Shown piece by piece: positions 1 through 7,695 of a stretch of DNA of 9,766 nt; positions within the stretch are counted from its first letter, which is position 1; every line of letters starts with the position of its first letter. The notes beneath the pieces were generated by a model. It had not been told where the DNA came from. It did no database searches and was given only the letters and a program-made list of their open reading frames with translations. Origin of the DNA: Muribaculaceae bacterium (GTDB lineage: Bacteria; Bacteroidota; Bacteroidia; Bacteroidales; Muribaculaceae); contig VSPM01000088.1 of NCBI GenBank assembly GCA_009775365.1, forward strand, positions 1 through 9,766, in the 5' to 3' direction. The translations under genes and the position numbers were made by a program.

Positions 1-9
1 GACCCTCAC

Positions 10-46
10 AAAAATAGCCGCCCAAAATCTGGACGGCTATCTTTTT
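10..46. terminator. Bidirectional intrinsic terminator downstream of the Crp/Fnr gene
   Basis: A perfect 7-bp stem, ATAGCCG at 14-20 and CGGCTAT at 34-40, closes a 13-base loop; the CC at 21-22 and GG at 31-32 could extend pairing past a bulged A. On the plus strand it is followed by CTTTTT (41-46), and on the minus strand the A-run at 10-14 reads as a T-run. It can therefore stop transcription from either side. It lies about 60 bases past the stop of the minus-strand Crp/Fnr gene, and may also serve a converging plus-strand gene outside the window. Confidence 0.75.
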
Positions 47-107
47 AGGATATACCTGCTATCGCGGACGGTTGTACATATATTTTGGGAATATGTAAGA
101 GTGTTTG

Positions 108-725
108 TTATTTCAGGTTGTTTTTGAGTATTCTTGCCTTTACGCGGCACAGGTGTTCCGGGCTGATTCCAAGATATGACGCAAGTATGCGCTGAGACAC
201 TTTCTCCACAATCACCGGCCTGGTTCTCAGCATATGCAGATAGCGGTCTTCGGCGTTTCCGTTATGTACGGTCGACTCGCGGTCTTCTTCAAGGAACTGT
301 TCGCTCCATGCATAATGCAACGCCCATATCGCGAAGGCGTGGTTGCGGTCGGTAAGGCCAATCCAGTCTTCACGGGAGACACGAAGCACCACGCTTGGAC
401 AGCAGGCTTCAATCTGATAATAGGATGGCAATCCCCGATAGAAAGAGAACCGGGAATTGAAAATGGTGCCGGGAAGCCCGAAGCAGAAAGTGCGTTCCCT
501 GTCGCCGTCAAAATCAATTCCCCTCATGATTCCCTCTTTCACGATATATATGTCGGGCTTGACTTCTCCCGGCACAATAAGGGGCTCCCCCTTTTTGAGG
601 TGCATGACATTGGCCAGAGCAAAGACCTCATCCCATTGCTCTGAAGAGAGAGTGCGGTCACACTCAAGGTTTAACAATCGTTTAAGTTCTTCCATAAATA
701 CTGACATACAAGATTCAACAGGCAA
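108..725 (-). CDS. Crp/Fnr-family transcriptional regulator
   Basis: Probable cytoplasmic DNA-binding regulator of the Crp/Fnr superfamily. Counting from the most upstream start (205 residues), about 35-120 form a cyclic-nucleotide-binding-type beta-barrel; 'GEPLIVPGEVKPDIYIVKEG' (46-65) is its typical early part. A linking helix follows, then a C-terminal winged helix-turn-helix at about 173-200, with 'ILASYLGISPEHLCRVKARI' as the HTH. This short HTH type is common in Bacteroidota Crp-like proteins. The ligand cannot be told: there is no four-cysteine Fnr-type Fe-S pattern, and I do not see the phosphate-binding arginine signature of true cAMP receptors, so it may be ligand-independent. The outermost start is TTG (723-725); ATG at 705-707 (199 residues) or 693-695 is more likely. 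No Shine-Dalgarno is visible. It is separated from the upstream surface-protein gene by a strong terminator, so it is probably a separate transcription unit. Confidence 0.9.
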   Translation of the reverse strand: MPVESCMSVFMEELKRLLNLECDRTLSSEQWDEVFALANVMHLKKGEPLIVPGEVKPDIYIVKEGIMRGIDFDGDRERTFCFGLPGTIFNSRFSFYRGLPSYYQIEACCPSVVLRVSREDWIGLTDRNHAFAIWALHYAWSEQFLEEDRESTVHNGNAEDRYLHMLRTRPVIVEKVSQRILASYLGISPEHLCRVKARILKNNLK

Positions 726-796
726 TCCCCGCCATCACGTATGGTGTGAGTCGAAGAGATTTCAGCATTGAAAATCTCGATGGCCGCGACAACAAG

Positions 797-816
797 GAAG
801 TTGTTGGTACAACTTC
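797..816. promoter_or_regulatory. Perfect inverted repeat upstream of the Crp/Fnr gene, possible operator
   Basis: GAAGTTGT (797-804) and ACAACTTC (809-816) are exact reverse complements separated by TGGT. The site lies about 90 bases upstream of the likely ATG of the Crp/Fnr gene, within the 247-base gap before the next gene. No T-run follows on either strand, so it does not look like a terminator. A dyad of this size fits a dimeric HTH regulator, for example autoregulation, but it could also be a 5'-UTR hairpin. I found no Bacteroidota -7 motif (TAnnTTTG) in this gap. Confidence 0.4.
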
Positions 817-902
817 GCAGTTAAGATTGCTTATAAAACGGACAATAAAGGGAAATATTACGATTTTAATCAATGTGTTATGATTGAATTGTCAGGTATC
901 TG

Positions 903-940
903 AAAAAAGGCTGCGGAGATATTTGGTAATATCTCCGCAG
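903..940 (-). terminator. Strong intrinsic terminator of the surface-protein operon
   Basis: Arms 911-922 and 929-940 are perfect 12-bp complements (CTGCGGAGATAT / ATATCTCCGCAG). A further T-A pair at 923/928 leaves a 4-base loop. Read on the minus strand, the hairpin is followed by CCTTTTTTC (A-run at 903-908). It sits about 30 bases past the stop codon of the 1549-residue protein gene and should end transcription there, insulating the Crp/Fnr gene. Confidence 0.92.
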
Positions 941-972
941 TCCGGTCAATTGGATATAGACTCGTCAAGAGT

Positions 973-3900
973 TTATCTGAGGTTTATTTTGAAGTTGATG
1001 GTTCTGTCCGTGCTGTTTACGGAAATGACATAGATGCCGGATGGAAGGTCTGAGAGGTCGTGTGTCCCGGTGTTGTCTCCGGTTTTAACCACAATTCCGG
1101 GCACCGTCTGTATGGATATCGACTTGTGTGGGCCGTAGATGTGAAGTGTTCTGTTTTCCAAACTTATGCACGATTCTTCTCCTGCAACTGTCTGGACTCC
1201 TGATTCAGATACATTTATGTCGATTGCCGACAATGTAGAATATCCGGATGTATAGGCTGATCGCACCCCTATGGTGTGACAGCCTGGCAGGAGACGGGTG
1301 AACTGGAATTGCGTATTGTTTGTGGTCGCAATTTTATTACCGTCAAGAAACACCTCATAAGCCGATTCTGAAGATGGCCTCTTCATTGGGGCATTATATC
1401 CGGATTCAAAGACCATAGGCAATCCCATACGCAGATTGTCAAGCATGAATATTGAACATTGGTCTGAGATGCAGTGTATTGCCACATATTTGGCAGAGGC
1501 CGGGAAATCATAAGAGAACTCCATCCAATAAGAGTTGTCGATTACCTCCTTGTCGGCGACCCAGATAAAATCTTCAGGGCTGTATCCTGTCTCCGAGTAA
1601 CCGACCTGAATGGTTTCCGGTGTGGCATAATTGAAACTTCTGGCGTAGAAGGCAAGTTTGAAATCATCCGGAAAATACAATCTCGGAGAGATAATCCAGT
1701 CGTCGTTGGCTGCTCCGTAGGCCGCAAAATCCGCAAGAATTTTGTTCCCTTCATATGGATATATGCCGAAATCGGTTGATGCGGGAGTTGTGTTATACGG
1801 ATTGAACACCATATATGCCATCGGCTGGAATATGCCCGGCCATTCATATCCCATGAAGGCGCCTGTCTCCATTCCGTCGCCGTCGATGTATTGCCATCCC
1901 AGATTGCCGGGGGAATTTATGGTGAAGTCATCATGCTCTTCAAACCCTTCAGTGATAATATCCGGGAAGTTCCATATTATCAGAGGTGAGGAATCGTCAT
2001 CGGTTTCATATATTGCCCTGAGGTTTGCCGGTGCGGCGCGATTCTCAAGCATATTGTAGTGTAGTAAATAGGTATTTTCTGTGGTCATATTCACTTCGTC
2101 TTCGACAGTGCCGAATCCGTTTTGGGTGATTGAGAGTCGGTATTGGCTTTTCCATATATTTTCAATCACACAGTAGCCATCCGCGCCGAATGTGCCGGAA
2201 TATGTGAACTCTCCGTCAGATGATGAGAGCGACAGGACTGCACCCTCAATTTCATTTATTGGGGTGTCTGTCATCGCGCTGACAGTAAGTGTGGCCAGCA
2301 TATTCTTTCCGATACTGTCGCATAATGTAAGTTCCGACATTTCGTTGTCTGCGTATACAGCCCTTACGCCATACCGGTATACCCCCTGAGGCAAAGACTT
2401 CCACTCAGAGTCGTTGTATGAGTTCCCCTTTATGCCGGACGACAGTTCTTTCCATTCGATGTCGTCAGTGGCTGCATTGTTCTCGCTGCGATAGACGTTA
2501 TATCTGATTCTCTCTTCCAAAATCTTCATGGGGGCTTTCCGTGATGCTTCTTTCGCAGGTTCTGCTCTCATGTAGGGCTCCGGAAGCAATGGTGAGTCAG
2601 ATCCTTGGCAATGAGATGATTTTATCCATAAAGGATTGGCTGAGTCTTCTCCGTAAGGGGCTGCGACAGTCCGGAAGGCGAAGTTCCTCTTGAAGTCTGT
2701 CTGGTCAAGATAAGTCCATTCTCCGGAGGTATAGTCTGAGGTGAAGCAGTTGACATTGGGTTGGAAGGGCCATGCCTCTTTGTCTCCTTCGCCGTCAACG
2801 GCCAGACTGATGAAGCCCCCATAAGCGATTCCTGCCATATAACCGTTCGGACAGTCGATAGGCGTCGGGAGAGTGAAGTCGGTCCATTCGTCATCTGTGA
2901 CGGGCACATAAGTGTTTCGGTAAAGCACATCTCCTGTGGGATTTCCGTTTTTGTCAAGGTCTAAAACGTAGAAATATACGCTGTAATGGTCAGGGATGTC
3001 AACGGTTGACATCAGGAAAAACGAGCATCCATAGAGTACTGATGGAGTCCGGTTAACGTGTCCGAAAACAGAGTTCCCGTTGGCGGTGGATATGCCAAGC
3101 GAAATGTTGAACACCCCATCATCAAACCTTATCTCCCTTGGGTCGCCGAGCGGTGACTGCCATTTCACCAATGCTGATTCATCGAAGCTGTCAACTGTCA
3201 CCTTATATGGCGATTTGAGGTTGTCTTTAAGAATTATAGTTCCGCAGTCAAGGTTTCGGTCTATGTCCAGTGTGGCATTGTAGGAGAGAAGATTGTTTCT
3301 TTCGATAACAAGGGAATAGCTGTCGTGACGGAATATTCCGTCTATCTCAAACTGTCCGGAAGAGTCTGTGTGAGTCTTTGCGTCGCCGTAACCTCCGAGA
3401 GATACTGTTGCATCGGAGACTGGTTCTCCGGTGGTGTCAATTACTGTGCCTTTTATGGAATATTGAGGCAAACGGATTAGTTCAAGATTATGGGTTATAG
3501 TTGAGAGTTCAGCTACTTCGGCCTGAAGTGAAGAGCCTTCAAACCCGAATGCGGAAACTGACAGGTCATATTTTTCTGCCGGAAGATACTGAAGCAGGTA
3601 TCGACCGTCGTTATCGCTTACGGTTGAATATAGTCCGTCGGATGTGGCTATTGTGGCTCCAGGCACGGGCGCTCCGTCGCAAGAGACAAGGCCCTCGATG
3701 CTTCCGTCATGATCTTCCTCAATTCTGATGTTACTGATTGTGAGTCCAAAGTTAGGCTCTACGGAACGGTGGATAAATCCGAGGTTGAATTCTCCGTCGG
3801 TCTTGACGGCAGGCAGTGATGTCCTGAACGTTTTAAGACCGTTGCTCCGGAACTCATATTGTGCTATGCTGTCCTGTTGCGAAGGAGATGCTTCGGGCCC

Positions 3901-5622
3901 GAAGCTCACGGCAATGACTTCTGTGACATTCTTGTTTGACGGCAAGGCATCGAAAGTTACTTTGTAGTGCTTTCCCGCTTTCATTATGATTTTTGGGGAG
4001 ATGAGATAGTCATGGGCCGGATATTGGTATATATAGCTGAAATAAGACTTTGCTCCTATAGGCCATGATGAATGAACCCAGGTGCTTTCGTCGCCGTTCC
4101 CGTCAATCACAGTCCACAGGTTGAAGTCATCGATGGTCTCGAAAGAGAATGTTGCCGGGATCTCCACAGATGGTCCGCACACCTGAGCGTTTGATGTGAT
4201 TTCGACTGATTCTCCCCCGATATTTTTTGCTTTTACACTATAGGAGTATAAGGCGAGGGTCTCTATATCCGAGTCATTGAACGATGTCTCCTTATAGTCT
4301 GTGGCCACAATTTTGCCATCAGACCGTGTTATATCGAAACATAGAGATTCCTTGTCGAGGTATGCGTCAAATTTGCCATGGTCGGGAGCGGTCCATTCTA
4401 TTTTTGCACCGTGTCCGCAGGGGGATAGCCTGAGGTCTGTGACCGGCATAGGTATCCCTTGCCCTACAAATATGGTGACGGCACTTCTGTCCCCTTTTCC
4501 GGCTTCATTATATGGGATGACCTTATAGGAATACAGGTCGGCCGATGGCACATCGTCATGCCATGATTCATCTCCGCCGATAGTAGGGTTGTCAATCGTG
4601 GCCAACAGTTCATTGTTGCGGTAAATCTCTACTTTCTGCAGGGATTCGAGAGTGCCTCCCCTGCCATAGGTTCTGGAAGGGTTTGTCCATGATATTGTAG
4701 CACCGTTCCCCCCTTCAGGATCCGGCGATACTGTAAGGTCTGCCACTTTGGCCGGAGCACCCGCCGCTGCTACAGTAAAGGGTATGTGGAAATCTCCCAT
4801 AAGCCTGTTGTCGGCAAATATGCCCACTTGTTCTGTTGTCCCGTCCTGAATGTTTATCCTGCGCACCTCGTTGTAAAGGTTCACCCAGGTGTAGACATGC
4901 CAGTAAAGCTCGTTCGTGTCATTGTCGAAAGCGAGAGAAGTGGAATACATTATGGCCTTTTCCGGATTGAAATCAAGATCGGCCACCATTGTGCATTCTC
5001 CGCTGACTTGGTTTATTTTATATAGCCGTCCCCAGTAGGAGACTCCATACATGTCACCGTCATAGTTTATTGCAATGGCCTTCATGGAGTCGTCGGAGTT
5101 GTATTCCTCATTCTTTAAGAGTCCGGTGAATGGAATCAGCTTTGAGACATTTCCTGATTCAAGGTCTACCGACACGAGGTCGCCACCTCCTATCAGGCCC
5201 TCAAGGGCGTAGACTGTTTTAGTCTGATAGTCATATGTCGGAGAGGAGAAGCATACGCCGGCCTTCGCGTTTCCGTAGCTTTGCACAAGTCTCACGCTGT
5301 TGTCTTCGGTGTCGTATGCATACAGGCCCACTGAGTCATAACCGTATACCTGCTTTAGATATTCAAACCAATAGAATACACCGTCCACCATTACTCCGGC
5401 TCCAAGAGAGTTGCCGTTTGAGATTTCATGAACCATTTCAAATGTGGCCGGAGAGTTCAGGTCATAGTTCACTATACCTGTCACAGGATATTGATTGTCA
5501 ATCTGTCCCGTAAGCAAAGAATATACCTGTCGGTTGTCTTCCGAGGCTTTCAGAACAGATGTTGTGGCACACAGGCACATGGTTGCAAATAAGCCTGCAT
5601 ATACCCATTTTTTTAATTTCAT
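973..5622 (-). CDS. Giant secreted multidomain adhesin-like surface protein (FN3 / choice-of-anchor J / carboxypeptidase-regulatory-like)
   Basis: A 1549-residue exported protein of Bacteroidales hemagglutinin/gingipain-adhesin style. Residues 1-26 are a signal peptide (MKLKKWVYAG start, hydrophobic core, cleavage likely LKA|SE). About 30-285 is a repetitive beta region resembling a propeller ('DGDMYGVSYWGRLYKIN'). Two FN3-like domains follow at about 292-386 and 391-482. A choice-of-anchor J ('cleaved adhesin') domain spans about 493-636, with the typical 'HDYLISPKI' at 537-545. Two carboxypeptidase-regulatory-like folds lie at about 640-800 ('GTVIDTTGEPVSDATVSL'). A beta-sandwich starting 'FDDG' spans about 833-985, followed by an FN3-like piece (1038-1092), a third regulatory-like fold (1110-1190), an FN3-like strand region, a second choice-of-anchor J domain (1224-1400, 'NDDWIISPRL' at 1306-1315), and an FN3-like domain (1420-1472). 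The tail 1490-1549 resembles a type IX secretion sorting domain ('LSDLPSGIYVISV'). No protease domain or catalytic motif was recognised, so binding or a structural role is inferred. The start ATG is 13 bases after the preceding stop, so the two genes are an operon. Confidence 0.9.
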   Translation of the reverse strand: MKLKKWVYAGLFATMCLCATTSVLKASEDNRQVYSLLTGQIDNQYPVTGIVNYDLNSPATFEMVHEISNGNSLGAGVMVDGVFYWFEYLKQVYGYDSVGLYAYDTEDNSVRLVQSYGNAKAGVCFSSPTYDYQTKTVYALEGLIGGGDLVSVDLESGNVSKLIPFTGLLKNEEYNSDDSMKAIAINYDGDMYGVSYWGRLYKINQVSGECTMVADLDFNPEKAIMYSTSLAFDNDTNELYWHVYTWVNLYNEVRRINIQDGTTEQVGIFADNRLMGDFHIPFTVAAAGAPAKVADLTVSPDPEGGNGATISWTNPSRTYGRGGTLESLQKVEIYRNNELLATIDNPTIGGDESWHDDVPSADLYSYKVIPYNEAGKGDRSAVTIFVGQGIPMPVTDLRLSPCGHGAKIEWTAPDHGKFDAYLDKESLCFDITRSDGKIVATDYKETSFNDSDIETLALYSYSVKAKNIGGESVEITSNAQVCGPSVEIPATFSFETIDDFNLWTVIDGNGDESTWVHSSWPIGAKSYFSYIYQYPAHDYLISPKIIMKAGKHYKVTFDALPSNKNVTEVIAVSFGPEASPSQQDSIAQYEFRSNGLKTFRTSLPAVKTDGEFNLGFIHRSVEPNFGLTISNIRIEEDHDGSIEGLVSCDGAPVPGATIATSDGLYSTVSDNDGRYLLQYLPAEKYDLSVSAFGFEGSSLQAEVAELSTITHNLELIRLPQYSIKGTVIDTTGEPVSDATVSLGGYGDAKTHTDSSGQFEIDGIFRHDSYSLVIERNNLLSYNATLDIDRNLDCGTIILKDNLKSPYKVTVDSFDESALVKWQSPLGDPREIRFDDGVFNISLGISTANGNSVFGHVNRTPSVLYGCSFFLMSTVDIPDHYSVYFYVLDLDKNGNPTGDVLYRNTYVPVTDDEWTDFTLPTPIDCPNGYMAGIAYGGFISLAVDGEGDKEAWPFQPNVNCFTSDYTSGEWTYLDQTDFKRNFAFRTVAAPYGEDSANPLWIKSSHCQGSDSPLLPEPYMRAEPAKEASRKAPMKILEERIRYNVYRSENNAATDDIEWKELSSGIKGNSYNDSEWKSLPQGVYRYGVRAVYADNEMSELTLCDSIGKNMLATLTVSAMTDTPINEIEGAVLSLSSSDGEFTYSGTFGADGYCVIENIWKSQYRLSITQNGFGTVEDEVNMTTENTYLLHYNMLENRAAPANLRAIYETDDDSSPLIIWNFPDIITEGFEEHDDFTINSPGNLGWQYIDGDGMETGAFMGYEWPGIFQPMAYMVFNPYNTTPASTDFGIYPYEGNKILADFAAYGAANDDWIISPRLYFPDDFKLAFYARSFNYATPETIQVGYSETGYSPEDFIWVADKEVIDNSYWMEFSYDFPASAKYVAIHCISDQCSIFMLDNLRMGLPMVFESGYNAPMKRPSSESAYEVFLDGNKIATTNNTQFQFTRLLPGCHTIGVRSAYTSGYSTLSAIDINVSESGVQTVAGEESCISLENRTLHIYGPHKSISIQTVPGIVVKTGDNTGTHDLSDLPSGIYVISVNSTDRTINFKINLR

Positions 5623-5635
5623 GATAGTGTCGGTA

Positions 5636-7513
5636 TTAGTTTGTTGATTTTGTGATTATTTGACTTCCATTCTCAAGAATAGCCCTGATTAAGAATATCC
5701 CTTTGGGGCATAGAATCTCGAAATCAGCCGATGTTCCGTGCGTCTCTTGAGAGAAAAGTAATCTGCCGTCGGCAGATATCACGTCAATGCGCTTGATAGG
5801 CTCATGATGCTTGACAGTCCATAATGAACCGTCCCTTCTTATAGACAGCCTATCGCACTGCGACATGGTCTCTACTGAACTCTCTTTGAACAGGTCTTTG
5901 AGCGGTATTGACTCCGCGTTGATTATGGCATCGGTCTTGCCGTTTATCAGCAATACGGCCAGTTCGGTGTTTTCATCGTTCAATATATTTTGAGGCAATT
6001 CAAAATGGTGTTCATGTGTCACGCCGACACCTTCGGTGATATTTGTGGGCACGGAGCCTTCTATGCCTCCGAATCCGGGAGAGAAATATCTTGCCACATC
6101 CTGATAATACATGAGGTCTCCGGGTATTATGGATGGCATATCCTCGAATCCTCCCATCTCGCCCATCTCCCCTCCGGCATAATAGTTGCTTTGGGCATAC
6201 TCCATGCTGTTGTCGCCATGCACTTCGTTCTCAATAAGCACATATGCCAGTCTTAGATTGGTGTCTGTAAGGTCTTTGGCAGAGAACAGAGTTGTGGTTG
6301 CAGACAGGATCCTGGTTTCTTTGTTGATGTCGGCATTAAGGGAAAGACCGCAGTAATTTTCCTCAGCCGACAGCCTGGTGTAATATGAGTAGATGTTGCC
6401 CGGGTCGCCTGTTGTGGAGAGTGTTCTGTTTACAGTGGCATGAGGATAGCCCGACATATTGAATTTGTTGAACAGCCAGTCGGTATATTCCGGCATCTCC
6501 ATAGGGTCGGGCCATGTCTGGGAACCGGCATGGACGGCAATTCCAAGGAAAGAGTCTCCGTAAAATTCTTTCATCTCCCGCATTGCCACTATTCCTCTTA
6601 TGCAATATCCGCACCATACGCCGGTGACCTCTTCGGCTACAATGCGTCTTGTGTAGGCAGAAACTTTTCCGGAATCGGCGGCTTCGTCGCCGTCGCATTC
6701 CACTTGAATCGTGTAGTCGAGAGTCTCATTTTTGGAAATAGAGATGGGAGAATCTATTCTGAAAGAATTATTCGCTCCGGGTTTTATTGTTTTGTTTATC
6801 TGATGAGTATAGGTGTCTCCTTCCCCGAAACTGTATTTGACGGTGAATCCGTTGATTTCCTTATCGGATGTGTTGTATACGTTCCCGCTCACTGTAAGCG
6901 GTCCCGGTTTGCTTATGACCCTTGAAATCGTTGATTCCACTTCAAGACAAGATGGCACCCCGACAGTTATGTCATCGATATATAGTGCGGCCTTGTCTTC
7001 AGAGTCGTTTACAAAGGCTATGTGGATTGTCTTGCCTTCATATTCCCTGAGGGATATTTCATGGGCCGTCCATTGAGCCTTTTCCGATTTTGTTGAGAAT
7101 ACGGCTTGCGTTATGTCAAAATCTTCCACAGAGTTTCCGGTCTCAGAGATGTAGACAGAATATCCGTCTTTATATTCTGAGTCGCCAGATCTTCCTCTCC
7201 ATCTCAACAAGGCTGAGGAAGAAGAAATCTCTATGGCGGGAGTGACCATCCAGTCGTTTGACCTTCCGGGAGTCTTATACCATGACGTGCTGCATGCGGA
7301 GAGGTTGCCCCCGTCCTCTTCAGCGACAATCCAAGGCACTCCGATGTCAAACCCGAAGTTCTTCATGTCGATTGAAGGCTCATTCCTGTCGATGTCAAAC
7401 AAGGCGACTCCTTCCGGAAACCCTTCGCTGAAGTCACATTTGAAAAATGTGTGCTGTGCCTCTATATGCAGGAATCCGGAGATACACGAGATGATAAGTA
7501 AGGTTTTTCTCAT
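5636..7513 (-). CDS. Secreted Omp28-like thioredoxin-fold protein with N-terminal choice-of-anchor J domain
   Basis: Start chosen at ATG 7511-7513, giving 625 residues with a good signal peptide (MRKTLLIISC start, cleavage near IEA|Q, residue 19). A TTG at 7571-7573 would add 20 residues ahead of this signal and is less likely. Residues about 22-186 form a choice-of-anchor J/cleaved-adhesin domain: 'RSNDWMVTPAIEI' at 84-96 and 'YIDDITVG' at 178-185 are its usual landmarks. About 190-285 is a CARDB-like beta-sandwich. About 290-540 resembles the Omp28 family, a thioredoxin-type fold with W300-C301-G302-Y303-C304 and a 'GYP' cis-proline motif (P357). The C-terminal 75 residues ('IKRIDVISADGRLLFSQE') resemble a type IX secretion sorting domain. 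It probably acts outside the cytoplasm, at the cell surface or in the periplasm, as a thiol-disulfide protein; redox activity is inferred from the CXXC. It is the first gene of the two-gene operon. Confidence 0.88.
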   Translation of the reverse strand: MRKTLLIISCISGFLHIEAQHTFFKCDFSEGFPEGVALFDIDRNEPSIDMKNFGFDIGVPWIVAEEDGGNLSACSTSWYKTPGRSNDWMVTPAIEISSSSALLRWRGRSGDSEYKDGYSVYISETGNSVEDFDITQAVFSTKSEKAQWTAHEISLREYEGKTIHIAFVNDSEDKAALYIDDITVGVPSCLEVESTISRVISKPGPLTVSGNVYNTSDKEINGFTVKYSFGEGDTYTHQINKTIKPGANNSFRIDSPISISKNETLDYTIQVECDGDEAADSGKVSAYTRRIVAEEVTGVWCGYCIRGIVAMREMKEFYGDSFLGIAVHAGSQTWPDPMEMPEYTDWLFNKFNMSGYPHATVNRTLSTTGDPGNIYSYYTRLSAEENYCGLSLNADINKETRILSATTTLFSAKDLTDTNLRLAYVLIENEVHGDNSMEYAQSNYYAGGEMGEMGGFEDMPSIIPGDLMYYQDVARYFSPGFGGIEGSVPTNITEGVGVTHEHHFELPQNILNDENTELAVLLINGKTDAIINAESIPLKDLFKESSVETMSQCDRLSIRRDGSLWTVKHHEPIKRIDVISADGRLLFSQETHGTSADFEILCPKGIFLIRAILENGSQIITKSTN

Positions 7514-7538
7514 AAAAGTAAAGGTTAGAATTATGTCG

Positions 7539-7574
7539 CAAAATAAATAAACAGAAATGACATTTTGAAGCAAA
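7539..7574 (-). promoter_or_regulatory. Weak Bacteroidota-type promoter candidate for the surface-protein operon
   Basis: On the minus strand TTATTTTG (7546-7539) matches the Bacteroidota -7 consensus TAnnTTTG with one mismatch, and TTTG (7574-7571) could be the -33 box. The 24-base spacing is longer than the usual 19-21, and the resulting leader to ATG 7513 would be only about 20 bases. The surrounding DNA is AT-rich. This is suggestive only; the rest of the 182-base gap shows only the weak hairpin listed separately. Confidence 0.25.
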
Positions 7575-7633
7575 ACGGCAATTAAAAATAGTATGTCAGA
7601 TTTTGTCTATATGTTTTTATCAAGATGTGATGG

Positions 7634-7677
7634 CAAAAAGCAATAATATTGGCTTCTTCTCACGAAGAAAGAATATT
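7634..7677 (-). terminator. Possible weak terminator after the TPR/LuxR regulator gene
   Basis: An imperfect hairpin lies about 20 bases past the regulator's stop codon. The inner stem is TTCTTC (7654-7659) with GAAGAA (7664-7669) and a 4-base loop. An outer AATATT pair (7645-7650 / 7672-7677) is separated from it by a small internal loop. Read on the minus strand it is followed by ATTGCTTTTTG (A-run at 7635-7639). The stem is AT-rich and interrupted, so termination may be partial, allowing some read-through into the surface-protein operon. Confidence 0.4.
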
Positions 7678-7695
7678 TGGCAGAGAGGGCTGGTA

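Noticed and set aside
75..97. Inverted repeat TACATAT-N9-ATATGTA after the Crp/Fnr stop codon
   Set aside because: The 7-bp stem is made only of A/T plus one G/C pair, has no following T-run, and a better terminator lies at 10-46.
234..644. Open plus-strand frame of 136 codons opposite the Crp/Fnr gene
   Set aside because: It is fully antisense to a gene with a clear cNMP-binding-fold and HTH sequence, and its translation shows no recognisable domain.
6440..6925. Open plus-strand frame of 161 codons opposite the Omp28-like gene
   Set aside because: It overlaps the recognisable thioredoxin-type coding region on the other strand, has no family features and looks like a codon-usage shadow.
7484..7513. 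Possible lipoprotein signal in the Omp28-like protein (IISC at residues 7-10)
   Set aside because: The hydrophobic stretch before the cysteine is only about six residues, and a normal signal peptidase I site (IEA|Q) follows, so secretion rather than lipidation is preferred.
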